A model generated the notes under the pieces. It had not been told where the DNA came from. It saw nothing but the letters and a program-made list of their open reading frames with translations, and did not search any database. A DNA stretch of 64,000 nucleotides from Aquila chrysaetos chrysaetos (taxonomy: Eukaryota; Chordata; Aves; Accipitriformes; Accipitridae): the NCBI RefSeq assembly GCF_900496995.4, contig NC_044005.1, forward strand, positions 20,031,363 through 20,095,362, in the 5' to 3' direction. Position 1 is the stretch's first letter. Each line of letters starts with the position of its first letter. Of this stretch, positions 52,475 through 64,000 are shown in pieces. The translations under genes and the position numbers were made by a program.

Positions 52475-52491
52475 AATATATATATATATAT
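52475..52491. repeat. (AT)n microsatellite
   Basis: Alternating AT tract read directly. Confidence 0.85.
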
Positions 52492-53563
52492 TTCTTTAAT
52501 TTACTGATTTCAATATTCAGTTCTTGGTATCACATCTCTGTTAATGTTCATTTACTTGGAATTTTTTGTGCAGTTATTTCTGTTCCTGTGTTCATATTTG
52601 TTTACTGGAAGACAGGCTGGAATATCAAAACCATATAAAGCCTTAGCAGAAGAAAGTACAAGGAATGAACATATCACTAATTGCTGAAAAAAGCACGTTG
52701 ATGCATTTAGGAAAGACGCCAAACAAGACAGCTATAATATTGTTGCATGTTTGCACACCTAGCACAGAACAAAATGCATGATACCTTTTACACCTTTTTA
52801 TCTTCTGTGATGCTGGGTTTAATCTCAAGTGCTATGAAAAGGTGCTAGACAGATCACTGTACCATGGTCTTAAACAAACCAAAATTAGGTCACTGCTTTA
52901 CTATGTGACTCCAGTAAGAAACTGCACAATGTTATGCTGCCCTTGACAGAAGATTGAACCTTTTCAGAATCACAGGTAACCACGAAGTTTCCTTCCTTGT
53001 CCCAGGAGGGAGTAAACTGATACTATCCCAGGTTAATGGCTACAGCAATGCAGTCCAATATTGAAGTGCCATTGTGAAACCACATTTCCAGTCATCCACC
53101 TTGATCTCTCCTGCAAGGTGTATGGCAGCTCTGCAGAGTTTGCTTCCTTTCCATGCTGTGACCTCTCTGATGGATGGTTTATAACACCAGTATGGGACTT
53201 TGTACAGCTGGGGCTTAGGAGTCAGTTGAGCTTTTACAAAACATAACCAATTGCATTAGCCGTTAGATTGGCTAGGGCTTGATCAAATGGTTTTAGCCAC
53301 TTAGGCACAGAAAAATGCACTACTTCTTTACAACCTAATTAGCAGCACTGCAGAAATGTATGCACATCATTTGCACCAGCATGTATTGATATGCATTAAC
53401 TATAAATTCTTAGACTGTTGTTGTTAATGGAGAGCACTTAACTTTAAAGAGGCACCAGAACAGATTCATTCTCAGCAGTAGCAAGAGAAATTAATCAGCA
53501 ATTTATTGAGTAAAAAAGATGTTATGCTGAATAACAATTACTTCTACAGACAATGCTATTGCC

Positions 53564-53592
53564 TTTTTTTTTCCTTTTTTTTTTTTTTTTTT
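53564..53592. repeat. Poly(T) tract with CC interruption
   Basis: Nine T residues, CC, then about 18 T residues. Confidence 0.9.
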
Positions 53593-55844
53593 ATTCAAGC
53601 TACCTTTTAAAAATAAAGGAGAAGCACACAGGTCTCAGACCTAAATATCACTTTAACCAAAGATCCCAGATTCAAATCCAGTTATGTATGTCATACATTC
53701 TGCTGTGGGTCATCTGTTTTCTCCTCTTTATTCATAGTTCCACTTTCCAAATGTTAGGGCCCTGACATGAAACAAAAAATGGTTAGGGTGGTATGAAAAA
53801 TGGAATTTAAAAATATTCTGCACAAGAAAAAAATTAAAATTTTATTCAGACACTTAAGAAGTGTTCTTAAGTCTGTCCTGGCACCTGAGAGGCTGCATAT
53901 CTAGAAAATTGTTATTAAATAGCATCTTCTGGCCAGAGGTTTTGTCAAGAGCCTTCTGTCCATCTCCAATATGTCATGAAGCCCAGCTGTGTTTGGGTTG
54001 CATAGGACTGACTGTTAAAGACTGTTGGGACCCTGGAATTTTAGTTATCTTTGGACAGTTTCTTCAAAATAAGTTTTACTTGCCTTTCTGGAAGAACATT
54101 GTTTGAACAGTTAAAACAGAACTACGTGCATATCTGTTACAACCAAACTTAACCTTTACTTGAACCATTAGTTTGCCTCACACCACATACTGTCCAGCAA
54201 ACCAAACCCCCAGCCTTCACTCTTCCCTCCACCTCTGCCACCCAGCAGTGCCTCACTTCCATGCTTATACCACAGTCCAAGTTGCTTTGGGTGACAGCTC
54301 TGTGTTGGAAAGATTTGCTGAGTTTTTCCTAGCAGGACTGATCACTTGGTTTATTTGTTCCCACCGAGGGACTTTGGAAGGATCTTCTGACACTGCATTA
54401 ATCTGAGCCCTGGAGAGCGTAAGTTAAATCATGCTAAGTTCCTGGAAACCAAAAAATCCCAGCTGGAATTTAACCAGGAATGCCTCAGAGCTTGTCAAAC
54501 CACTCTATGACAAAATAGAAATGCTCATATATGTAGCATGAATAAATCACATTCTTCACAAATTAAGGATAAATGTCCATTAATTGTTAGCTGACCTTCT
54601 AGAACTCTTAAAGCTTTCCTCATATGAAGACATCTTCCTACTTAGAACTTCTCTAATTCTTACAGAATGAAAATAATTAAAATGATAATACTCTGTTAAA
54701 AAGAAAGTTAACAATGGCTACGAAGTTGTTATTTCCGTTTTTAGAGCACACCGCTCCATTTTCGTGTTACCTTCCCTGATCCCTGTCTTTTCAGGCTCAT
54801 CAGGGACAGCATCAGTTTCTGCATGTAGCATAAACAGTACAGAGTCTGCATACAGAATCAAGGGAAGGTGAAAGCAGAAAGCAACCTTCCTATCTGTTCC
54901 GTGGACATGCCAGCAGCACTCTGACCTGTACTTAGCTCACATTATTTACAAAGTTCTCAAAACCAGATAAAGCAACAGTAATGAGTACTGGGTCTCTAAA
55001 TTGCCAACACAAGCTAAGAAAAGAACAACACCTAAGTTCCTGGTATTGCTGTGAAGAGTGAGTGTAAAATTCCTCTGTGTTATAGGCAAGGCTATTCCAC
55101 TATCTAGCTCCGTTTACCCTTTGAATAAGAGACTGTACAATAATTTCCCCAACAATAACTCAAAGCCATAACCTTTTTGATTTGAAAGACCATCTGATAA
55201 CTGCACCAGAGAGATGCAGAGAGGATATGAAAGATGGAAAAGCAGCAGTACTTCATGGAGTTTCTCTATGGATTGGTCGGCAACAGTGTAGGAAAACAAA
55301 AGAAAACTCCATGCTAGCCAGATGCCATGATGATTTCCTAACCACACACCTTTTTTATAGTAATTTTTGAATGAAACAGAGATAGACATTAGATAAACAT
55401 TAGGAAGTAGTGCACTCCCCAGTGCACTCCAAACCATCTTGGGGAATGACACTGCAAAATGAATGAGGTAGCACCAGAACAGCTAGCCAGTCAGATTATT
55501 TGCGATCCAGAGGGAATTCTGAATGAAGTACCACATTATCCTACAAGATTTCCAGGCTGCAGGACCAGTTGTTCATACATCCCACAGCACTACTTAAAAC
55601 AACTCTTCAGCACCGAAGCCCACCCACTTCAATTTAGTGTTTTGGACAGTGCTTGGGTGTCTGGAAGGGGGGAACCCCCCCCCCCGCTGAGGCTTAGGAA
55701 ATAACTGACCAGGAGCCAAATACTGCAAGAAGCCAACATAGCAAATACTAGAGCTTTCATTAGAAGTGATAATTGTAAAGCAAAGCTTCAATCCAATTTG
55801 AAATGTACACACTTAGAAGAAGATGGAACAAAGGATATATAAAC

Positions 55845-56249
55845 AAGATTGACTTTATTTTTATTTAAATTTTACAAACAATAACTTTTATTCAAGCTAC
55901 TTGGGACCAACTGACAGTCTCACAGAACAGTAAATTTTAAACTCATTACAGCTAAAAATGCAGAGAGAATCTCTGAGGACAGTCTACACTTGTTTTAATC
56001 TTGAAAAGCATATCAGGAACCACAGTGAGGATAAGGCATATAAAAAGGTATTTAAAAATGCCGGTTCATTTTTAATGATATGGTTATAGATTCTCCAAAA
56101 ATCTCCCCTTTATGAACATTTGAATGTTTCTTTCAATTACAAATTAGCCATTATAGCAGACATTATAGCTTAAAAAACAGAAATAAGCAGTCTTGCAAGT
56201 AGCGTGGCAGGCTCAGTGTAAGTGAAATGTCACAGAATACTGGAAACAT
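55845..56249 (-). other. TDP1: TDP1 3'UTR
   Basis: Non-coding sequence from the TGA at 56252-56250 to the cluster of AATAAA signals near 55.86-55.89 kb. The end is estimated from the signals. Confidence 0.55.
55854..55892 (-). terminator. TDP1: Poly(A) signals at the end of TDP1
   Basis: Three minus-strand AATAAA hexamers occur at 55892-55887, 55865-55860 and 55859-55854, followed by T-rich then GT-containing sequence. They lie about 360-400 bases past the stop codon, a normal 3'UTR length. Which one is used cannot be decided. Confidence 0.6.
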
Positions 56250-56323
56250 TCACGATGGAACCCACATATTTCCATGTGTATCAGGTGCGTTAGTGTAAGG
56301 AATATTCCAAATCCACGGTTGAT
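56250..56323 (-). CDS. TDP1: TDP1 last coding exon (C-terminal 23 residues)
   Basis: TDP1 (tyrosyl-DNA phosphodiesterase 1) removes topoisomerase I peptides and other blocks from DNA 3' ends during single-strand break repair. It uses two HKD motifs that lie in earlier exons. On the minus strand an acceptor (TTGGTTTACAG) at 56326-56324 is followed by two bases completing a codon, then [20 protein letters not shown] and VPS, then TGA at 56252-56250. Human TDP1 ends with a nearly identical segment, [18 protein letters not shown].., ending WVPS (recalled from memory). The WIWNIPY and [12 protein letters not shown] matches make this secure despite the small size. The codon split by the intron is probably Asp (GAT). 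The exon is too short and lacks an ATG, so it is easily missed by open-frame scans. The frame is intact. Confidence 0.95.
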
Positions 56324-58011
56324 CTGTAAACCAAAACAAAAACATGCTCATCACAAATTCAGTTATTAAATGTTAAATTTTGATGCTCTTCCTCCCCTCC
56401 CTTTGGAGGCAGAAGGTCAACATTTCCACTGATTTTCACATAACCCCATGTGCAACTTCAGTATGCTGAAAATTTTTATTCACCTGTTTTTTGAAAGGGT
56501 AAGATTTAGAGTTTTCAAAAGGCTTTGCTTCCCCCCAAATATTATTTTAAATATAATTATCATAACCCAACATACTCCCCACCAGCTGTAAAAGAATTTA
56601 TTTCAGACAGTAAACAAGAACAGTAATGCAGCCAAATTTAGTTTGGCCCAAACACAGCAACTTTTGTGCTGTGTATCTCTTAACCCAATGGAATTATTTA
56701 TATAAATAAGTGCTGTAACATATTAGTACTTTCCACATGGACAGTAAGAATTCAGTATCTACGAATGATGCTGCCTGAACTCTGAAATGTTCGAGTTCAC
56801 GCCTCACTTCTTCAAATATTACATCTTTAGATGAGCAACAGGTTTGCAGCAGTTCCCTCCCTCCCTCCTTCTCAGAATACAGAAACTATTCCCACTCTTG
56901 GGAAGGAGAAAAGGCAACACAGAAGGAGCCAACTGCTAGTTCTGCAACCTGCTCTAGGCTCCTCCTTGTACCACATACATGTTGCAGAAAAGCAGCTGGT
57001 CTGTGAAGCCGAGCTATTATTCTACTTCTCTTGGGCTACTCCTACTGAAATACAGAGAAAACTCCTTCAATCCTTTCAGTGATTCTTCTCAAATAAGAAG
57101 TTTATATAAATCTAGCCTGCTTCTTTTCTCCATCTACAAAATGAGCCCTGAAGGAAGACAGTGACATTAACCTGTACAATGCATAGGTTAAGCTGAATTG
57201 TACTGAGGATGATGGAGTAGTTCATTTATTAAAAACAAGCAACTCATCTACATGATATACTATATATACTTGCTAAAGAAGACTTGCTACATGGTTGTCA
57301 ATTGAAATTTTACAGAAGCTATTGATTATGATTATTGTAGTCCAATTTTAAGTTTACAGGATCCAATGCCAGCTCTCACAATATATGAAGTGAGAATTAC
57401 TGTAGCAAAAAGAGTAAGAAAGTGACGGAAGCAGTAATAAAGGACCATATAAATCACACAACAGCACACTGTGACAAGTACCAGGCCAATTAAACACGGG
57501 GCAGGGAGAGCATTCCTACTAAGTACTCATTATTACTTGCTATTAGAGTGCGTTTAGTTCTAGTACTGTAGATCCATAAGTTACAGTGAAACATATCCCA
57601 GCTTTGCAAATGTTTTACAAAAGTGTCTGTTGAATCTGCCTCACTTGAAAAAAGACTTTATGTTTAGAGTTTATGAAGACTGATAGGGATGTTACAAGCC
57701 ACAGAAACCTGATGGCCAGAGAAAGAACAGCCTGTGCAACAAATGCCATCTTTCACATAATGTTATTGTAAGAGGACAATAAAAGCAAACATCCATGTCT
57801 TCCCCTGATTTAAAATCATGATATATCTTCTAGGTGGAAAAAGTAGTTGGCTGTCTTTTGGGTACAGTGGATAGGTGATTTCCAAGCACAAAAAAATAAA
57901 AGGCATCAGAAACCAGAATAAACTATAGCACTTAACTCACAGTGCACTGCCAAAAAACACCTCTAGGTTTCTCAGTCAACTGCAGGATATCTAAACTTTG
58001 AGTGATCTCTT

Positions 58012-58030
58012 AAAAAAAAAAAAAAAAAAA
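58012..58030. repeat. Poly(A) run
   Basis: Nineteen consecutive A residues. Confidence 0.9.
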
Positions 58031-61000
58031 GTAGCATCATTATTTCCCTAAGCTTATTTTATCAGTCTCCTGCTTGAGAGCCATGTGTACCTTTTGTATT
58101 TTAGGTGAATACCTTACCACAGCATAAACGTTAATAGTTATAAGAATAGCTACAGAATAAAGCAAATGTTCGAAAAAGCATCAAGGATTTCAAGCATACA
58201 GTCAGATTTGATCATTGACCACTATCTATGACATCAGAATAAATCCAGTTCCACTCAAGCACTGGAATCTGTCACTTGGAGTACATCATGCAGCTTGGAC
58301 CTATCCATCTTCGCTACCATCTGCAGTTACTCTAATTCAGCAAAACATACAGGCAGAGGAAGACTTAGATGTACAGAAATAACTTCAGTCACTCCTTAAA
58401 GTGCTCTGAGATACTTCAATATCTAATTTAGTTCTTTTTTATTGTGGCTATTTTAATAAAATTTTCTTGAGGTAGCTATGAATGTACTTGGAACTTTGTT
58501 CTATTAATAGGATGCTATTGGTTTTATAAAGCACCTGATACTATTTTAATAGGCCATGTGTAAAACTATTGCTGAAACAAATTATATTTTGGTTGTTTTT
58601 AAAATGTCAGATCCAATTTAAAATTATTTATCACTTTTATCACTGACAGATGGCAGTACAGTATGTATAGCCAAAACCAGAAAAGTCTGTGAATTACAGG
58701 AACATGCAACTGAACAGTAAAGTATAAAATACAATTAAAGCATCTTTGTGATCCTCTTCCTACAGTTTAAAATACAAGTGTCTTTTTCACTGTGATATGG
58801 ATGAGGGGTATTCCTGGTTGATTTCTAAACACAGAGACTAGATCCTTACATCATCTTTCACAATATTTCATGAGCCTTCCAATTGAAAAATGTAGCTTTA
58901 AAGTAGTAAGTGTTCACATATATAGAAAGGTTACTCACAAATAACTGGAGTTCATCAAGTCATTCTACATATACATTCTAACATGGCAGACTTACTCCCT
59001 GCTGCATGACGCTGGAAAGTTCTTCCTTTCAGTATTGGCAGAAGGTGCACACTACATTTCAGACTCTTTTCTCCCCTTCCTTTGGATAAGCATGGCATTT
59101 AAAACAGAACTCATATTGTACCTCTCAATGCAAAAATCATACCTGAAAGATCTCAGGAAGGGGGAAAGGCAGACAGGGTATAGATGTGGGATCTATAACA
59201 ATATTCACAAACAAGGTAATAATTCCTGAAGGCCAGGACAATGAACACTCATTGGGGAAAAAAAGAAAAAGAAAACAAAACCCAGTACTGCAGTTTAAAA
59301 GCAGGATTTGCTTTGTTTCTCAAAGTGCTGATATGACGAGAAAAAAAAGTCCTTTGCACTTTTCTGAGGCCTTTCCCAAGTTGTTCTAAGAAAACCCCTT
59401 GATGTACTTCTATATTAAAAGTTTCAAGTTCCTCCCATACAGCAGATTATTTCACCAGTCAGTAAACTGTGTAATATTTAAATCACAAATTCAGTGACAT
59501 TCCTTGACTACAGCAAGCAGCTTGTACCTCTTCCCATGCAAAGGTACACCCCCCCGCCCCGGGCTGTACCCCTTTGTGTAATTTAAGTCTGTTGTAAGAA
59601 ACTTCTCAATAGGGTGAATCAAAAGTGATAGGGGTATCAGTCCTCAAGCACTCTAAATTAAATGCTGTGCTTTCAAGAGAGAATCAGGTCAACTTGTATT
59701 GGTAAGAGAGATAATAGCAATATTGCAACTGAGGTGTGACAATGGAGCGCAATAAGAAGATAATTTTATACAACAAAATAGCAATACTCATCTGAAAGAT
59801 TCTAGAGGGAAATAAAAATCTGAATATTATCAAAGGCATAAAGAAATTTTATTTATAAAGATAACTTGCTAAGTAAGATTGGCTGTTGTGTGCATGTTTC
59901 CCACATACCAGACTGGATCATTTTCTCTTTTCCTTCCAAGGAACTCTCAAATTATATTACTGGTCTTCGGGTTTCTTTTATCTTAGTACCACCAATACAT
60001 TCAGCTTTGTCATAGTCTTTTTTTGTTATGACAGCCTGAATCTGTTGCTTAACAACAGAGGAGTTCAGGAGATTGTTGTATCTATATAGTTTATCTATCG
60101 AGATATTAAGTAGCACTATCAGCTACCAGGTAATTTCATTTTTTTAAATTCTTTAAATGTTTTGCCCTGAAGATGCATCTGCTGCCTACAAATGGCCTGC
60201 TGCTGCTCAGCTGACTATTGGAGGTGAACAACTGCAATTGCTCAAAGCAGCAATTTGCAAAGAGTTAATAACATACACGTTGCACACACCAAATGTTATC
60301 TGCTAAAAATTAATGAGGCCCTTTGTCATTTCAGAGTAGGAATGATCTTAATCTTTATTTTAAAACTGCCAGATGTAAACTGTGTGTGTTATTTCCTGCA
60401 GCAAGAGAAAGATGCAAGCTATGTATATCATGCATAATAAAACTGGTTTGTGCTGGTAATTTAAAGCAACTGGGAAGCAATAGTCTAAAGGAAAAACGTC
60501 TAAGTCTGTGCAACCTTAACTCTGATCTGTTAGGATGACATAGTTACATTTCCTCAGACTTCAACTACAAATCTTGCACTCTGCACAAGATGGATCAAAT
60601 CAAATATAAGTTCAACAACTAGGCTGGGCATCACACTTCTATCCTGAAAAGAATAACAAATATAAAGTGCTTTTTTAAATTCTTGGGTTGACCAACTATT
60701 GAAGCAAAATATTGACCATCTGGTGAATTTGCCATCTCATGATGATGCTCTCAACTAATGATCTGAAGCATATTTTGGAAGATCTCTCTTAACCAGACAC
60801 AAGCTTTGAGCTCAAAGATATTGGCTAGTAATGTGTCAAATCAGATGAATCTAGTAGCTCCTTCTGGTCTTCAAGTCTGTAACCCCAGCAAAACAATACA
60901 TAGAAGTGGTCAAACTAAATGCTGACTCTGTAACTCAAGTTTCCTCTCGTACAAAGTGTTAATATCTTCATGGTCGTTATAAAATGCTTGAAGAAAACCA

Positions 61001-63955
61001 GGTTTTGCCATGTACTCAGATGTTACACTTGGACTCTGGGAGGCCATCTGAGGAAGCATCTGATGTCAAGTTGTCTTAAGAGAGCTTCAATCTCAAATTG
61101 CAGGTTTAGTCAATAATAATGCTTTTGGCTCCACCTAGGAAGGAAATGGATGCCAACACAGACTAAGATTGGTTCCAACACCCGCTCTCCACCACCTGCC
61201 CTGGTATATGAACTACAATGAGAATGTATACTTGCCGCTTGAAAAAATTGAAAACTAAACTTCTAAACATACTCAGGTTTACATTTACCATTGCTCTGAG
61301 TGTTAAATAAGTGAAATATTTTCTATTCAATGTATTAGCATCACTAGAAACAGGACTAGCTTCTAGCTGTCATCTTCTCAGAAGAAAGGGTATTCTCTTA
61401 GAGTTTGTACCATATTAAGCATACTGAGAGGACCTGAAGTTCTCCAAAAATTCATATAGGATGCTGCCAGTCAAGTTCTTTCAAACTCTAGAAAGTACAC
61501 AGGTTCCATGTACCTATGCAATATTAATTAGAAAAAAGGTTATTGAAAAATGTGAATGACTTGCCCAGAAGTCTTCTTTCTTAATTTCTTCAAAAAATGT
61601 TTTAATTACTTGACAGAGAAACTGGAGAATTCTAGAACTTTGGACAAAAAAACAAAGGTGAGAGAAAGGTAGAGGCCACATACAGTGACATTTTCCCAGA
61701 ACTTCTCTGACCTCCTGAGGATACAGCAGGTCCTCATAAGGGAGCTCAGAGTAGTAAAGGATTCCTCTAGCTTAGCTGGACAAAACACTGACCTCTTCTT
61801 TTAGGCAATCTGTCACTAGCAGAAGGCAGGATAAATGAAAATTATACCCACTTTTTAAATAATAGGATAAACACAAATATCTAAACCTACCAGAGCTGGA
61901 GGCAAATATGCCATGAAGTTTTTCTTGTTTTTATCCAATACAACAGCAGTTTATGCGTAATAAATGAGATGGAGTGTTACTAGTTTCCTGAAATCACTAC
62001 AAATATTTACCAGATGTAATTTCACCATACTCCCAATTCCCACTTATTGAATGCTAGACAAAATATGAAGTACTGAATATCTGAAGTTACAAGGAAAAGG
62101 TCAATTTGCTCTTCCACGTTAGTGTAGCAATGGAATATTGAACAGCAGGGCCCTTCACAATGGAGAGAGCTGTTCCTGTGAGACATGTTACAGATGCTTT
62201 TGTGCATCATTAAGAAAATGAAATCACAGCTGTCAGATGTTGAAAACTTCAGCTAGAGAACTAATGAATTGTTAAGTGGACTGTACATTTCTCCACAATG
62301 CTTCAACTTGCGTTAAAGCAAATTTCCATCTCATCTGCCCACTGCTCTTCCAGCCTCTCATAGCATGAGATTTGACAGCTTTAGCCCCCAGTTACCAAGG
62401 GTAAAATAGATTTTCCTGCTGGAAAATACTGAAATACATTTTAATACATTTTTACAATTGTTAGAATGGCTCAGGAAAGAAGTCTTCAACAGAGCAAAAT
62501 AACCAAAGACTAATGTAATTCATATAATTGGCAAATATAGAGAATAACATGTAGTTTCACTCTAACTTTAGATTAATCTGAACTGAGCTGGAACCTGTCT
62601 AATTTTCTTGTATACACATATATTTTCTCTATACTACTAGTCAATTGAACAGCCAGTTGCTTTCCTTGATTTAAAAACATACATTGAGGAGAAAACCGAA
62701 TGAGAAATAACTTGTTTATCAGAAATTTCTTGCCCCCCTACTTTATGGGGTTCTCTCTTCCAGAGGGTTTGAGCAGTTCCAGAGCATTCTGAACTAAGAG
62801 CTCAGAAAAACCTTATATAAATTCCTGCCTTGTAACCCAGTCACAGCTCAAAGAACTGCTGATAAATATATATTTTAAGTCATCCCCTTTTCAGTAGCGC
62901 TGTAAGAGAATTTTGTAACTAGTGCATGAGATTAATAAATCTGAAATCTGGCAGAATAATAATGCAGAGAAATGTTTCAGATGTTTCACCTGCTGAGGAC
63001 TCCCTAAAAAAGCAGAAAACAGAGCCAATTAAGCAGAAATCTAATCACACTTAAATGTAACTAGAAAGTTAAGTGCAACTCACTAGGAGAAAAACAGATG
63101 TAGTAGCCTCAAATACTGAAGCTTACTATAATACAACAGTATTTGTTGTATTTGTTTACAATACATGTAATTCACTGATTCATTGAGCTAATTGATCATA
63201 TAATCATTACTTTCTGACAATTTTTGTGTTTTGACAACACAAATATTTTTTTCAAGCATTATAGTGTCATTTGTTGGTGGCTTTTTGTTTGTTTCTTTCT
63301 TTTGTTTGTTGTTTGTTTGTTTTTTTTTAAATCATCCTATGTAGTTAAAATGAGCTACTTGACATGAAAATATTTCTGCTATGATTTCTCTCACAGAAGA
63401 AATGTTACAAACTCCTCATCTCAACTTGAAGTGACTATGCTGCTACCAGCTATGGTTTGAGACCCAGTTACATTTTATTCTTTGTTCCCTTCAGGAAGAT
63501 CAAATTACTACGGTTGGCATAGGCAGATGGAGTTTACCTGTCCATGTATTGTAAAATGTGGCTCTGAGCAAGTTTGAAATACAGCTGAAAACTAAATGAG
63601 AGCAACGGGAAAATTTTAAATACGTTGTATGTCACAGAGATGATGTATCATAATTACCCTACCAGTGACATCTTAAAGCACATAAATGCATCCTTCAGTA
63701 ACTACAGCTTAGCCTATGATTACGTTTCAGTGAAGGATAATCTATCTCTCTGGAAGAGAAAAACAGTGCAAAACCAAGAAGTTACCTGTCTCACAATGAC
63801 CTTAATTTATACTCTTTAGAAATCTTCGGAAGAAGAAGAGGAAGAAAATCATCATTGTTTCTCCAAGAGATCCTCTTTTCCTGTTTTGCCTAAACTTGAG
63901 TTTTAGAATGAAACCCATTGACTAATGAGGCAAACCAGGTAAAGGTGGAAAAGTC

Positions 63956-63974
63956 TTTTTTTTTTTTTTTTTCC
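63956..63974. repeat. Poly(T) run
   Basis: Nineteen consecutive T residues near the window end. Confidence 0.9.
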
Positions 63975-64000
63975 TCTCTCTGTTATATGGGGTGAGAGAA

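Larger units (their letters stand above)
51363..55844. other. Intergenic DNA downstream of TDP1
   Basis: No gene recognised. The stretch contains an (AT)n run at about 52475-52491, a T-rich tract at 53564-53592 and a C-run at 55676-55686. Open frames of 60-112 codons are unremarkable. Confidence 0.5.
56324..64000 (-). other. TDP1: TDP1 last intron (continues past window end)
   Basis: This lies upstream of the last TDP1 exon on the minus strand. I looked for the preceding exon (expected to carry FPVPYDLPPELYGSK-like and SYELGVLFLPSAFGLD-like segments) and did not find it, so the last intron is inferred to exceed 7.6 kb. The sequence is AT-rich with an A-run at 58012-58030, a C-rich patch at 59550-59563 and a T-run at 63956-63974. 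No other gene or preserved repeat was recognised. A diverged exon could have been missed by eye. Confidence 0.65.

Noticed and set aside
56324..64000. Search for further TDP1 exons
   Set aside because: No match to the expected penultimate exon (YDLPPELYGS-like or YELGVLFLPSAFG-like) was found by eye. Only intron is reported.
1..64000. CRISPR arrays, operons, prokaryotic or plasmid features
   Set aside because: No spaced direct repeats or dense coding. The spliced vertebrate genes and CR1 elements show eukaryotic nuclear DNA.

Overview
This is a vertebrate nuclear window, almost certainly avian and probably neoavian. It has no SINE- or L1-type interspersed repeats that I can recognise. Several CR1 LINE copies carry the ATTCTATGAT-type 3' tails typical of birds, and there is one GC-rich solo LTR of a kind common in avian genomes. 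Most of the window is AT-rich non-coding DNA. Two real genes could be identified, both on the minus strand and both only in part: exon 1 of KCNK13 (a two-pore-domain potassium channel, THIK-1) and the last coding exon of TDP1 (tyrosyl-DNA phosphodiesterase 1). From memory this matches human 14q32.11, where TDP1 lies directly upstream of KCNK13 on the same strand.

Layout: 1-44127 is read as the 5' part of KCNK13 intron 1, because exon 2, which should start with the rest of the first selectivity filter, was not found. The intron holds old, decayed CR1 fragments (about 360-1400, 10690-11040, 13560-14560, 34385-36400, 40375-40645, 42500-42665), a solo LTR (22385-23377), microsatellites, and an unexplained coding-like block on the minus strand (38573-39215). 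A CpG island (about 43680-45380) covers KCNK13 exon 1 (coding 44128-44464), its 5'UTR and promoter. The intergenic region, about 45.4-55.8 kb, holds three better-preserved CR1 copies. Two of these form a nest: one CR1 has inserted into the 3' tail of another in the opposite orientation. The TDP1 3'UTR runs from about 55845 to 56249 and the last coding exon is 56250-56323. The remainder to 64000 is read as the last TDP1 intron.

The two genes are not known to work together. TDP1 repairs trapped topoisomerase I-DNA ends in the nucleus and mitochondria, and KCNK13 is a plasma-membrane background K+ channel. No RNA genes, CRISPR arrays or prokaryotic features were seen. Nothing in the window is a clear new biological system. 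The items most worth checking are the unassigned coding-like block at 38.6-39.2 kb, the nested CR1 pair, and the triplet repeats and 24-bp palindrome at the KCNK13 promoter.
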